Positions 46,307 to 55,489 of a stretch of 64,000 nucleotides of DNA are shown piece after piece. A program made the translations under genes and the position numbers. The notes under the pieces are model-generated. The model did no database searches. It had not been told where the DNA came from and was given only the letters and a program-made list of their open reading frames with translations. The number at the start of each line of letters is the position of its first letter. The stretch's first letter is position 1. The stretch comes from Anaerostipes rhamnosivorans (GTDB lineage Bacteria > Bacillota > Clostridia > Lachnospirales > Lachnospiraceae): NCBI RefSeq assembly GCF_005280655.1, contig NZ_CP040058.1, positions 2,766,001-2,830,000 on the forward strand, written 5' to 3'.

Positions 46307-47395
46307 ATGCCGGAAAAGAAACAAGTCTTCCACGGAAGCGACTTAGAGAAAATAGAAGAAATATATGGAATCAAAAAAGAAGAAATCATCCCCTTCGGAG
46401 GTAATGTCAATCCTCTTGGTATCTCCCCGCTGTTTAGAAAAAGTCTCATAGACCACGTGGACGCTGTCTGCACCTACCCGGACCGGGATTACAAGTCCCT
46501 GCGTTCTGCCCTGAGCCTTTATGCGAAGGCACCTTTAGAGCACATTATTGTGGGCAATGGGGTCACGGAGCTGATAAGCCTTACTATGCACCTTGTCCGC
46601 CCCAAAAAAGCCCTGCTGCTCTCCCCCACCTATTCTGAGTATATGCGGGAGATCTCCATGGTCGGCGGCACCTGCCAGGAATATGACCTCTCCGAGGCCT
46701 CAGACTTTAAGCTGGACCTTGAAGACCTGAAGTCGTATCTCACAGACGATGTGGACCTGTTTGCCTTCTGCAATCCCAACAATCCCACATCCAGCGCTCT
46801 TTTCCAAGACGAAACCGAGGAACTCCTCTCCCACTGTAAAAAACATGATATTTTTGTTCTGGTAGATGAGACCTACGTAGAGTTCGCTCCGGATATGGAG
46901 AAGATCACCACAGTGCCTTTGGCAAAGGATTTTGACAATGTATTGATCCTAAGGGGCACTTCCAAGTACTTCGCAGCCCCCGGCATCCGTCTGGGATATG
47001 GCATCAGCGGAAACACAGAGTTTCTGAAAGAGATGGAGGACCGCAAGAATCCGTGGAGCATCAATACCCTGGCGGCACTGGCAGGGGAGGCCATGTTTAT
47101 GGATACCGACTACATTACAGAGACAAAGGCGTATATCGCAAAGGAACGGCAAAAATGCATAGACAGGCTGTCCTTCTCTTCTGCTTTCAAAATCTATCCT
47201 TCCTACGCAAACTTCCTGCTGGTGCGTCTTATGGACGGCACAACTTCATCCGAGATGTTTGAACGGTGTATCAAAAAAGGACTTATGATCCGTGACTGCT
47301 CAAGCTTTGAAGGGCTGGACGGGGAATATGTGCGGTTCTGTTTCCGCAGATCAGAAGAGAATGATAAACTTCTCGATACTCTTTTGAATCTTTAA
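46307..47395 (+). CDS. class I/II aminotransferase, HisC/CobD-like
   Basis: 362-residue PLP enzyme. The phosphate-binding VGNGVTELI, the CNPNNPTS and VDETYVEF segments and the PLP lysine in RGTSKYFAAPGIRLGYG follow the histidinol-phosphate aminotransferase pattern; CobD-type threonine-phosphate decarboxylases look alike. No his or cob gene adjoins it, so substrate is unassigned. AAAGGTG precedes the ATG. Confidence 0.85.
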   Translation: MPEKKQVFHGSDLEKIEEIYGIKKEEIIPFGGNVNPLGISPLFRKSLIDHVDAVCTYPDRDYKSLRSALSLYAKAPLEHIIVGNGVTELISLTMHLVRPKKALLLSPTYSEYMREISMVGGTCQEYDLSEASDFKLDLEDLKSYLTDDVDLFAFCNPNNPTSSALFQDETEELLSHCKKHDIFVLVDETYVEFAPDMEKITTVPLAKDFDNVLILRGTSKYFAAPGIRLGYGISGNTEFLKEMEDRKNPWSINTLAALAGEAMFMDTDYITETKAYIAKERQKCIDRLSFSSAFKIYPSYANFLLVRLMDGTTSSEMFERCIKKGLMIRDCSSFEGLDGEYVRFCFRRSEENDKLLDTLLNL

Positions 47396-47421
47396 AAACG
47401 ATATCATTAACGTTATTAATG

Positions 47422-47464
47422 AAAAAGGCTTGCTCATCAAACAAATGCTGGGCAAGCCTTTTTC
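47422..47464. terminator. bidirectional terminator
   Basis: AAAAAGGCTTGC pairs with GCAAGCCTTTTT around a 19-base loop, T-runs both ways; shared by the aminotransferase and the TDT transporter gene. Confidence 0.85.
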
Positions 47465-47519
47465 AAAGATCCATTCTATTTTAATTTCATGCCAGATCCT
47501 CTTCTCTAAAAAACCTGCT

Positions 47520-48446
47520 TTACTCGCTTTTCACGTAAAAGATATATTTTAAAAACAGCAGGGTCACATAGATGAGCAGCGCCGTCGCCAGTACCGTCTG
47601 GAAATCCACGATCCATTTTAAATAGGTGACCGGATACCCCCAACGGTTGAGCGTGATAAACGCCTCCTTCAATGCGGCTGCGCTGATCACAAATGGAAAT
47701 GTATACGCAGCAAACGAAGGGTTAAACGGCATGACAATATACTTTAATCCTGCCGCAAGTACAAACACATACAAAACAAGCGATAGGACCGTGAGCCCAA
47801 TCACAAGCCAGACCATGGGATTCTCAAAGCAGTGGAGATAGCCGGCTAACAGAAGGCTTACAGGAGCCGCAAAAATACAGATCAACGGCAGATACTGTTC
47901 CGGGATCTCCTTTACTTTTACATAACGCTTTATGATCGGAACGGCGATGATCACCGTAAACAGGAATCCTGCCCAAAAAAACCAGCGTCCAATCTCCCTC
48001 ATATCGCTGTTGGGAGCTGTCATGCTGCTCATTGCCAGGCCCGCATAAAAAATAAAAAAGCTGGCATATACATTTTTGATGTTAAATTTGTAGTATATAA
48101 AATGTCCGTTAAAAAAGACCAGAAGATACACATGGACCGCCAGCGCAAGAATCCAAATGATGGAAACTGAATCCCCAACATAAGGCTTTAGATAGGCAGT
48201 CAGCACGAGAAGCCCCATGGAAAAAGCTGCGGAAATACTACAGTTCACCGGATCTTCCAGTTCTTCTTTTACCATATCCAGACAGGTGCCAATCTTAAAA
48301 AGCAACAAGATCAGCAGGCAGACGGAGATGGCCACACAGATTAGTTTCGCTGTCTCAGAATAATTCTCGATCACTCCTCCCATAGCTGCAAATCCAAGCA
48401 TCGGCCCAGCCAGCGGGAGAGGGATCCTTTCGATCGTTTTTCTCAT
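47520..48446 (-). CDS. TDT-family (TehA/SLAC1-like) membrane transporter
   Basis: 308 residues with about ten hydrophobic segments; IPLPLAGPMLGFAAMGGVIE at the start and FPFVISAAALKEA near the end match the tellurite-resistance/dicarboxylate transporter fold. Likely an anion or dicarboxylate channel/exporter; substrate unknown. AGGAGG precedes the ATG; separated by 18 bases from the next gene upstream. Confidence 0.85.
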   Translation of the reverse strand: MRKTIERIPLPLAGPMLGFAAMGGVIENYSETAKLICVAISVCLLILLLFKIGTCLDMVKEELEDPVNCSISAAFSMGLLVLTAYLKPYVGDSVSIIWILALAVHVYLLVFFNGHFIYYKFNIKNVYASFFIFYAGLAMSSMTAPNSDMREIGRWFFWAGFLFTVIIAVPIIKRYVKVKEIPEQYLPLICIFAAPVSLLLAGYLHCFENPMVWLVIGLTVLSLVLYVFVLAAGLKYIVMPFNPSFAAYTFPFVISAAALKEAFITLNRWGYPVTYLKWIVDFQTVLATALLIYVTLLFLKYIFYVKSE

Positions 48447-48464
48447 ATTTATCCTCCTAGTATT

Positions 48465-49556
48465 CTAGTTTCTGTAAATGTCCTTTAAAATCGCATCAGC
48501 ATATTTGTGCTGGTATCCTTCCGGATCTTCCATAACGTGGTTTCCTGATACATCCCATCTCATCTGCCCATACTGGGTGAGATAGCTTTTGCCCCTGGAA
48601 CAGTCCGGATATCTCCGGTACCATGTTCTATGATACTTTTTCATATATTTCTTTGCAAGTGCCAAGGCCTGGCTTTTTTTTCTGCCTTTCTTTGTCGGGC
48701 TTCCAGAAAGCTGCACCCCCTTGGGACTGGAATGAACCAATACCACACTTCCATCCCTGCAGGCACCGATGACAATCCACACATGACCACAGCTTGAGGA
48801 ACCCATGACGTCACCTGCCTTATAATCTGCCACCTTCTTCTTGCTTTTGTAGCTGCCCCATCCTTTTTCCGCGAACAACTTAGGCTGGTCTTTTGCCTTT
48901 CTCACATAACCGCCTTTGCCGGGAACCGTATTTCTGATATTGTACACGGTCCACCCAACAAAGCCGGAACAATCCAACCCTTTCCCATGCCGGTAGCGAT
49001 GCTTTTTGTAATTGTATCTGGAGTTCTGGGATAAGAAAAACCGGTTCCACTCTCCGTTTAACCCGATTCGTTTTCCATCTTTACCAGTTCCTGTATCGGC
49101 CTTGTTCCATCCGCCTCCCCATATATACAAAGTGGAACCTACGGGAGCCACCGCTGTCTTTAAAAAATTCTTGATGGTTGATTCTCCTTTGGCGGCCATA
49201 GATGCCCGCACCACTTTGGAATATCCGCTGTAATACTTTTTCTTTTTATAAATCCGGTAGGAACGGACTTTAAAACCATAGCTGACGCCGGGCTTTAACC
49301 CCTTGACCACATATCTGGACGCTTTGGAGTCCGCCTTTTTTATATACCTTTTCTTCTGCCGGTCGTACAGATAAATCTCTGTCCCCGACGCTTTTTTGCC
49401 CTTGATCCATGACAGGACCACCGTCCGCTTTACGGCAGTCGCCATAACTCCTGACGGCTTCCCTGGTTTTTTCATTGCTCCCTGAATGGTTCTCTCTCCT
49501 CCTGCTGACACCAGCATAAGACAAAGTGCTGCAAGCAGTATCCTCTTTGCTTTCAT
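48465..49556 (-). CDS. secreted NlpC/P60-type endopeptidase with FN3-like domain
   Basis: 363 residues: signal peptide (MKAKRILLAALCLMLVSAGG), a fibronectin-III-like domain (about 30-120, with KRTVVLSWIKGKKASGTEIY), then an NlpC/P60 cysteine peptidase with nucleophile in LDCSGFVGW and His in CGHVWIVIG. These enzymes cut peptidoglycan stem peptides. It is basic, as expected for a wall-binding enzyme. Follows the hydrolase gene on the same strand with a 22-base gap. Confidence 0.88.
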   Translation of the reverse strand: MKAKRILLAALCLMLVSAGGERTIQGAMKKPGKPSGVMATAVKRTVVLSWIKGKKASGTEIYLYDRQKKRYIKKADSKASRYVVKGLKPGVSYGFKVRSYRIYKKKKYYSGYSKVVRASMAAKGESTIKNFLKTAVAPVGSTLYIWGGGWNKADTGTGKDGKRIGLNGEWNRFFLSQNSRYNYKKHRYRHGKGLDCSGFVGWTVYNIRNTVPGKGGYVRKAKDQPKLFAEKGWGSYKSKKKVADYKAGDVMGSSSCGHVWIVIGACRDGSVVLVHSSPKGVQLSGSPTKKGRKKSQALALAKKYMKKYHRTWYRRYPDCSRGKSYLTQYGQMRWDVSGNHVMEDPEGYQHKYADAILKDIYRN

Positions 49557-49578
49557 AATTATGTATTCCTTTTTTCAA

Positions 49579-50487
49579 TTATTCGATAAATTCTAGTATT
49601 TCCTTATAAATCCGGCCGGAACATTCCTCATTTAAAATCTCATGCCTGCAGCCTTCATATAACTTTCCTGTCGTATTTGTATAACCTATTTCCTTTAAAA
49701 ACGAAACCGCGTTCCAAAACTGTTTCTGTGAAACAATACAGGGATCATCCTGCCCTGCGATAAAAAGAACCGGCAGTTCCACATGTTTCTTTCCCCAGCC
49801 CTTTTTATTGTATGTCTCATCCATCAGATGAAACAGATTCAAAAATCCATTGTTTGTGAAAATAAAGCCATCCAGGGGATCCTCGTCGTACTTTCTGACA
49901 TTCTCCCGGTCATAGCTGATCCAGCCATTTTCAGACTCGTCTGCCTGCAATGATTTTTGAAACATGCCGAATGCTAATTTCTGAAACAGCATCCCCTTTT
50001 TCCGGTCACCGCTGATCCTGCAGGCAATCTGTGCCATCACTGCCGCAGGCTTTGCAAAGGTATTCCGGCTTGGGCTGCCGCATACGGTAAGAGTTGTCAG
50101 TTCCCAGTCATATTTCTTAAGATAGCAGCGCACGATCAAAGAACCCATGCTGTGTCCGAACAAATGAAGTTCCTGATCCGGAAATTGCTCTTTGGCCCAC
50201 TTTGTAATCTGATGGGCATCTTCTACAATGGCTTCTCCCGTAGTGTCATAAAAATATCCCAGATCATCTTCCCTTTCTATACTTTTCCCGTGCCCCCTGT
50301 GGTCATGGATCACCGCAGCGTAACCGCAGTCCACCAAATATTCCATAAAACTGAGATAGCGTTCCTTATGTTCACTCATGCCGTGGCAGATCTGAATGAC
50401 TGCTTTCGGCTTTTTTTCAGGTGCCAGCAACAGGACGTGGAGACGGTTTCCGTCAACGTCAGACTTCAAAAACAATTCTTTTTTCAT
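49579..50487 (-). CDS. alpha/beta hydrolase, monoacylglycerol-lipase/lysophospholipase type
   Basis: 302 residues. Oxyanion region ICHGMSEHKERY, nucleophile in LFGHSMGSLI, Asp in AGQDDPCI and His in GCRHEILNE make a complete catalytic triad. Matches the serine aminopeptidase S33/PldB group acting on monoglycerides or lysolipids. Cytoplasmic, no signal peptide. GGCGGAGG precedes the ATG. Confidence 0.88.
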   Translation of the reverse strand: MKKELFLKSDVDGNRLHVLLLAPEKKPKAVIQICHGMSEHKERYLSFMEYLVDCGYAAVIHDHRGHGKSIEREDDLGYFYDTTGEAIVEDAHQITKWAKEQFPDQELHLFGHSMGSLIVRCYLKKYDWELTTLTVCGSPSRNTFAKPAAVMAQIACRISGDRKKGMLFQKLAFGMFQKSLQADESENGWISYDRENVRKYDEDPLDGFIFTNNGFLNLFHLMDETYNKKGWGKKHVELPVLFIAGQDDPCIVSQKQFWNAVSFLKEIGYTNTTGKLYEGCRHEILNEECSGRIYKEILEFIE

Positions 50488-50546
50488 ACCTCCGCCCTCC
50501 GATCAATTTGTATTCTGCCTATTATAATGTATTATACTCGTTTTGC

Positions 50547-50575
50547 TTTACCTTGGAAAGAATAACAGATATAAT
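50547..50575 (+). promoter_or_regulatory. promoter of the lipoprotein gene
   Basis: TTTACC (50547-50552), 17 bases, TATAAT (50570-50575), start near 50583. Confidence 0.55.
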
Positions 50576-50620
50576 TATATTGTAATGTATTCTAATTTAA
50601 AGAACACAGGAGGGCAAACT

Positions 50621-51433
50621 ATGAAAATGTTTAAAAAGGTTCTGGCACTCACTCTGGCTTGTGCAATGCTTTTTACCTTGGGAGGGTGTAAAAAGAAATC
50701 ACCGGAAGAAGTACTGAAAGCTGCCGCAGCCAAGATGAATAAGATGGATTCCGCTGACATGGACGGCACCATCAAAATGAAAATGAGCAGTGCCTCAAAC
50801 AACAGTTCCAGCTTTGAACTACAGATGGGAATGAAGGTGAAAGCCACCGGTATGACAGCAAAAGATATGAAGATGGATATGGACATCACCACCGCCATTG
50901 CTGGTCAGGATGTAAGCGTAAAGGCTTATTACACCGACGGTTACTACTATATGAATGCCAACGGTCAGAAAACAAAACAAAAAATGGACGTGGATGCCAT
51001 GCAGAAACAGTTAGAAAACTCCACTGGACAGTTCAACACTTCCGTTGAGAATTACAAAGATCTGAAAATGTCAAAGAAAGACGGAAATTACGTTATATCC
51101 TTCAAGTTTAATGAAAAAGCTTTAAATGACTATGTAAACAAAATGATGGGTCAGCTGAATTCATCAGGGGCTGCAGGCTCCACAACCAACTATGCAGATC
51201 AGGTGAAATTCGACTCTATGTCCGGTACCATGACGGTCAATAAAGACTCAGAGATCGTTGCACAAAAGATCAATATGGTTGTCTCAAGCAAGCAGGAACC
51301 TAAGCTTTCCATCAAGATGTCAGCAAACTTTAAGTACAACAACCCGGGCAAAGAGGTTAAGGTAACACTTCCTTCTGACCTGAATACCTATAAGGAAGCG
51401 CCTGCTGCCACCACAGGCACAACCGCAGAATAA
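50621..51433 (+). CDS. lipoprotein with LolA/DUF6612-like fold
   Basis: 270 residues. Lipoprotein signal peptide with lipobox LGGC (MKMFKKVLALTLACAMLFTL), then KKKSPEEVLKAAAAKMNKM and repeated beta-strands with Asn/Ser-rich loops, typical of the large family of clostridial DUF6612-type lipoproteins. Ends in a Thr/Ala tail. Function unknown. ATG 50621 follows AGGAGG; the upstream frame is rejected. Own promoter and terminator. Confidence 0.85.
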   Translation: MKMFKKVLALTLACAMLFTLGGCKKKSPEEVLKAAAAKMNKMDSADMDGTIKMKMSSASNNSSSFELQMGMKVKATGMTAKDMKMDMDITTAIAGQDVSVKAYYTDGYYYMNANGQKTKQKMDVDAMQKQLENSTGQFNTSVENYKDLKMSKKDGNYVISFKFNEKALNDYVNKMMGQLNSSGAAGSTTNYADQVKFDSMSGTMTVNKDSEIVAQKINMVVSSKQEPKLSIKMSANFKYNNPGKEVKVTLPSDLNTYKEAPAATTGTTAE

Positions 51434-51456
51434 CTTAATTTTTCTAGTCAACAAAA

Positions 51457-51482
51457 GGGCCGCCGGATTTCTCCTGCGGCCT
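51457..51482. terminator. bidirectional terminator
   Basis: GGCCGC (51458-51463) pairs with GCGGCC (51476-51481), extended by GG/CC, with TTTTT on the plus strand and AAAA before the stem. It ends the lipoprotein gene and citrate synthase. Confidence 0.85.
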
Positions 51483-51494
51483 TTTTCTTGACTA

Positions 51495-52862
51495 TTACCG
51501 GTCTTTGATCGGCGTATATTCTTTGTGTCCTGCGACTCCTTTATATGCCGGGCGGATGATCCTTCCTCCGTTCACCAGCTCTTCCATTCTATGCGCGCTC
51601 CATCCTGCGATCCTTGCGATAGCAAACAGCGGAGTGTACAATTCATATGGAAGATCCAGCATACTGTAGATAAAGCCGCTGTAAAAATCAATATTAGCAC
51701 TGACACCTTTATAAATCTTGCGCTCTTTTGCAATGACTTCTTTGGCCAGTTTCTCTACATTGGTGTATAGAGCATATTCTTCTTCTTTTCCTTTTTCCTT
51801 GGAAAGCCCTTCCACGAAGTAACTTAACACCTTTGATCTTGGGTCAGAGATGGAATAAACCGCATGACCCATCCCATAAATCAGGCCCGATTTGTCAAAC
51901 GCTTCTTTGCGGACCATCTTCGTCAGATATTCTCTCAGTTCATCTTCATCATTCCAGTTCTTTACGTTCGCCTTAATATCAGCAAACATCTGTACAACTT
52001 TGATATTTGCGCCTCCGTGCTTCGGCCCTTTTAATGAACACAGCGCCGCAGCCACAGAAGAATATGTATCTGTCCCAGATGAAGAAACCACATGGGTCGT
52101 AAACGTAGAGTTGTTACCTCCGCCGTGCTCTGCGTGAAGCACCAGGGCCAGATCCAGGATCTTTGCTTCCAGCTTTGTGTATTTGCTGTCAGACCTTAGA
52201 AGGTACAGAATGTTTTCCGCTGTAGACAGATCCTCTTGCGGCGGGTGAATGACCAGACTCTCTCCTTTTTCATAGTGGCTGTACGCCTGATAACCGTAGA
52301 CCGCCAGCACAGGAAACAGCGCGATCAGCTGCAGAGACTGCCGGAGCACGTTTGGGATAGAGGTATCACTGGCATTGTCATCGTAAGAAAACAATGTGAG
52401 CACACTCCTGGCCAGGGTATTCATCATGTCACGGCTCGGAGCCTTCATGATAATATCCCGCACAAAGTTAGTAGGAAGCTGACGGTACGTTGCCAGCAGC
52501 TGCTTTAAGTCCAAAAGTTGTTCTCCGTTGGGAAGTTCTCCGAATAAAAGAAGGTAGACTGTTTCTTCAAATCCATACCGTTCCTCTTTTATGAATCCCT
52601 GAACAATCTCTTCAATATCAATCCCATGATAATACAGCTTTCCGTCGCATGGAACAATCTCTCTGTCCTCTACCTTGTAAGATACGATTGTTGAAATATC
52701 CGTCAATCCTGCCAGGACACCTTCGCCGCTCTGTTTCCGCAGACCTCGTTTTACATCGTACTTTTCAAAAAGAGACGGGTCAAATTTAGTTTCGCACTTC
52801 TTTGCCAGTTCTTCTATTTCCGGTGTGATTTCAGAAAATTTATTCGGCACATTTTTTATCAT
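51495..52862 (-). CDS. gltA: citrate synthase
   Basis: 455-residue synthase condensing acetyl-CoA and oxaloacetate. Active-site segments LHAEHGGGNNSTF, CSLKGPKHGGANIK and the catalytic aspartate region IDFYSGFIYSMLDLP are intact. Two N-terminal ATGs exist; 52862 has AAGGAG eight bases upstream, while 52868 is only two bases away from it. Single-gene unit. Confidence 0.94.
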   Translation of the reverse strand: MIKNVPNKFSEITPEIEELAKKCETKFDPSLFEKYDVKRGLRKQSGEGVLAGLTDISTIVSYKVEDREIVPCDGKLYYHGIDIEEIVQGFIKEERYGFEETVYLLLFGELPNGEQLLDLKQLLATYRQLPTNFVRDIIMKAPSRDMMNTLARSVLTLFSYDDNASDTSIPNVLRQSLQLIALFPVLAVYGYQAYSHYEKGESLVIHPPQEDLSTAENILYLLRSDSKYTKLEAKILDLALVLHAEHGGGNNSTFTTHVVSSSGTDTYSSVAAALCSLKGPKHGGANIKVVQMFADIKANVKNWNDEDELREYLTKMVRKEAFDKSGLIYGMGHAVYSISDPRSKVLSYFVEGLSKEKGKEEEYALYTNVEKLAKEVIAKERKIYKGVSANIDFYSGFIYSMLDLPYELYTPLFAIARIAGWSAHRMEELVNGGRIIRPAYKGVAGHKEYTPIKDR

Positions 52863-52920
52863 CTTCATTGCTCCTTTCCTACTATGATTCTACATTTTTA
52901 ACCTCCGCCGTACCGCCCCT

Positions 52921-53682
52921 CTATGCAATATCGTGGTACTTTCCGAGGAACTCCCTCGTACGTTCATTGGCTGAGTTAAATACATCCTCCGGCGACGCAT
53001 CTTCTACGATGACCCCTTGATCCATGAAGATGACCCTGTCTGAAATCTCCTTGGCAAATGCCATCTCATGGGTGACGATCACCATGGTCATATTCAGATC
53101 CGCCAGAGATTTTATAACTTTCAGAACCTCTCCTGTCAGTTCCGGGTCCAGTGCTGAGGTTGGCTCGTCAAAAAACAGGATCTTCGGCTCCAGAGCCAGA
53201 GCCCTCGCAATCGAAACCCTCTGAGACTGCCCTCCCGACAGTTCACACGGATAGGAATCCGCTTTCTCCTCCAGACCGAGCTTTTTCAGAAGCTGCATGG
53301 CTTTCTCCTTTGCCTGATCCTTCGGAACTCCCGCTACCTGCACAGGAGCCTCCATTACATTTCTTAGGACACTGTAATGTGGAAACAGATTAAAGTTCTG
53401 AAATACAAACCCTGTCTCCATCAATATTTTCTTTTGTATTTCTTTGGATGCATATTCAGGTGAATCCCCATTCATAGAAACCAGAGTATGCCCATTGATC
53501 TCAATGGTCCCCTTGGTCACTTTCTCCAGCTGGTTCATACACCGCAGCAGTGTTGATTTCCCGGAACCGGAGGATCCGATGATCGTCACGATCTCTCCGT
53601 CATTGATCTGGAAAGAAATATCTTTAAGAACATTCAGCTTTCCAAAATTCTTCTGGAGATTAGCCACAGATAAAACACTCAT
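52921..53682 (-). CDS. polar amino-acid ABC transporter, ATP-binding subunit
   Basis: 253-residue GlnQ-type ATPase: Walker [16 protein letters not shown]-loop FQNFNLFPH, signature LSGGQSQRV, Walker [14 protein letters not shown]-loop VTHEMAFA. Drives import with the permease and binding protein upstream. GAGGAGG precedes the ATG; 13 bases after the permease. Confidence 0.95.
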   Translation of the reverse strand: MSVLSVANLQKNFGKLNVLKDISFQINDGEIVTIIGSSGSGKSTLLRCMNQLEKVTKGTIEINGHTLVSMNGDSPEYASKEIQKKILMETGFVFQNFNLFPHYSVLRNVMEAPVQVAGVPKDQAKEKAMQLLKKLGLEEKADSYPCELSGGQSQRVSIARALALEPKILFFDEPTSALDPELTGEVLKVIKSLADLNMTMVIVTHEMAFAKEISDRVIFMDQGVIVEDASPEDVFNSANERTREFLGKYHDIA

Positions 53683-53695
53683 TTTCTTTCCTCCT

Positions 53696-54367
53696 CTAAC
53701 GATAATAGCTCATCCGTTTTTCCAGGATGCCAAAGACTTTAGATACAATCATATTCATAATCAAGTAAAAAATACCTGCTACGATCAAATATTCCATTCC
53801 CCGGCTGCGCGACATGTTGTTTGCTGCCACTACATAAATCTCCATAACACCGATGACATGCGCAAGGGAAGTATCTTTCACAAGTGTCATACATTCGCTT
53901 CCCATCGGCGGCAGGATGATCTTCACCACCTGTGGAAGAATGATCTTAAAAAAGGTCTGAGCCTTTCCGAATCCCAATACCTTGGCCGCCTCATACTGCC
54001 CATTCGGTATGGCCTGGATACCGCTTCGGTAGATCTCTGCAAAATATGCCGCATAGTTTAGTGAAAATGCCACGACTGCGGCCATAGTGCGCTCGATCCG
54101 AATCCCCAGCAAAAGATTCAGCCCGAAGTAGAATCCATATAACTGAAGAATCAGAGGAGTTCCCCTCATGATCAGCAGATAAAAACGAATCGGCAGCTGA
54201 ATGATCTTAAACTTTGTCATCCTTCCCAGTGCCAGGACCAGACCAAGTGTTAGGCCGAAAACCAGCGTCAGGAAAAAGATGATCAGTGTCTGATCCAATC
54301 CGTTATGTAACAGCATATTTGCAATGCCAGGCAATTTTTCAAACCATTGTATGATACCATCAAACAT
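53696..54367 (-). CDS. polar amino-acid ABC transporter, permease
   Basis: 223-residue HisM/GlnP-type permease with about five membrane helices and the EAA-type loop ([26 protein letters not shown]). [15 protein letters not shown] is characteristic. It homodimerises with the ATPase. It lies after a terminator-like hairpin that lowers its level relative to the binding protein. Confidence 0.95.
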   Translation of the reverse strand: MFDGIIQWFEKLPGIANMLLHNGLDQTLIIFFLTLVFGLTLGLVLALGRMTKFKIIQLPIRFYLLIMRGTPLILQLYGFYFGLNLLLGIRIERTMAAVVAFSLNYAAYFAEIYRSGIQAIPNGQYEAAKVLGFGKAQTFFKIILPQVVKIILPPMGSECMTLVKDTSLAHVIGVMEIYVVAANNMSRSRGMEYLIVAGIFYLIMNMIVSKVFGILEKRMSYYR

Positions 54368-54441
54368 TTTTTTGCTCCTATAGTATATATTTTTCCGGAA
54401 TTTTAAAAGTCAGAAATTAATTTCTGTGCCAGTGAAAAAAT

Positions 54442-54467
54442 CAAGAGGCTTTCAAAAAAGCCTCTTG
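54442..54467 (-). terminator. intercistronic hairpin between binding protein and permease genes
   Basis: CAAGAGGCTT pairs with AAGCCTCTTG, loop of 6, TTTTTT on the minus strand. A partial terminator here makes excess binding protein over permease, a common arrangement. Confidence 0.85.
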
Positions 54468-54478
54468 CTTCTTGTCTT

Positions 54479-55288
54479 TTATTTGATTGTTGTCAAATCA
54501 TCTCCGAACCATTTTTTACTGATCTTAGCCAAGGTTCCGTCTTTTTTCATTTCTTTCAGCTGTTTCTCTACTTCTGCGCATAATTTCTTATCGCCAGAGC
54601 GGAAACCAATGACATATTTCTCGGTACTTAAGTTATCGTTTAAGATCTTGAACTTTCCTGGATCTTTTTTCGCGTAATATTTTGCAACTACCTCATCCAT
54701 AACAGCCGCGTCACAGCCGTTTCCAAGGTCATTTAAGATCTCAACGTTATTGCCGAAGTATACAATCTTTGCATTCTTTAATTCATCCGTCTTGTCAACT
54801 GCGTCTGCCGCGGTAGATCCCTTCTGGACACCCACCTGCTGTTTCTTCACATCTTTTAGGCTCTTAATCTTGCTCTTTACCGGAACAAGCAGTACCTGAT
54901 GATTGTCCATATAAGACTTGGAACACAACATCTCTTTTGCCCTGTCCTCACTGTAAGTAAGTCCGTTCCAGATACAGTCAATGGTCTTGCCCTCTAACTC
55001 CTGGTCCTTGGAATCCCAGTTAATCGGCTGTAATTTCAGCTTCACACCCATTCTCTTTGTGACTTCTTTTGCGGCGTCGATGTCGAAGCCTACAATGTTC
55101 TGGTCCTTATCCGTAAATCCCATCGGCGGGAAGGACGCATCCAATCCAAGGATCAATTCCTTGTTGTCTTTTACATACTGAAGGGAGTCGTCTGTCTTGC
55201 TCTCCTCTTTCTTAGAACATCCTGCCAAAAGCATAGAACCTGCCAGCACGGCGCTTACGCAAAGCACTAATAATTTTTTCACTCTCAT
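54479..55288 (-). CDS. polar amino-acid ABC transporter, substrate-binding lipoprotein
   Basis: 269 residues; lipobox LLAGC after a 20-residue signal peptide, then the SBP-bac-3 fold with LILGLDASFPPMGF and GFDIDAAKEVTKRM. Ligand is not deducible. ATG 55288 follows GGAGG; a longer frame is rejected. First gene of the operon. Confidence 0.94.
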   Translation of the reverse strand: MRVKKLLVLCVSAVLAGSMLLAGCSKKEESKTDDSLQYVKDNKELILGLDASFPPMGFTDKDQNIVGFDIDAAKEVTKRMGVKLKLQPINWDSKDQELEGKTIDCIWNGLTYSEDRAKEMLCSKSYMDNHQVLLVPVKSKIKSLKDVKKQQVGVQKGSTAADAVDKTDELKNAKIVYFGNNVEILNDLGNGCDAAVMDEVVAKYYAKKDPGKFKILNDNLSTEKYVIGFRSGDKKLCAEVEKQLKEMKKDGTLAKISKKWFGDDLTTIK

Positions 55289-55330
55289 CCTAAAACTCCT
55301 CCGTTTTTCCATTCCTTATTATGATAGCAC

Positions 55331-55386
55331 ATTAGCGTACTAAATTCATACGTTAATATACTATCAAACTACACCCTTTTTGTCAA
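55331..55386 (-). promoter_or_regulatory. consensus promoter and palindromic operator of the ABC operon
   Basis: TTGACA (55386-55381), 17 bases, TAGTAT (55363-55358) on the minus strand. Directly downstream, 55331-55357 is a 27-base palindrome (ATTAACGTA ... TACGCTAAT, one mismatch in 9-base arms), placed like a repressor site at the start of transcription. Confidence 0.7.
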
Positions 55387-55489
55387 TCTCTATGGATAGT
55401 ATTTCCTGTCTCTTTTCCTGGAAAATCCTTGTTTTCAGCCGCCTATCCATGTTATATTAGATTTATCTTTGGTAAAGAAAGGAAGGGAA

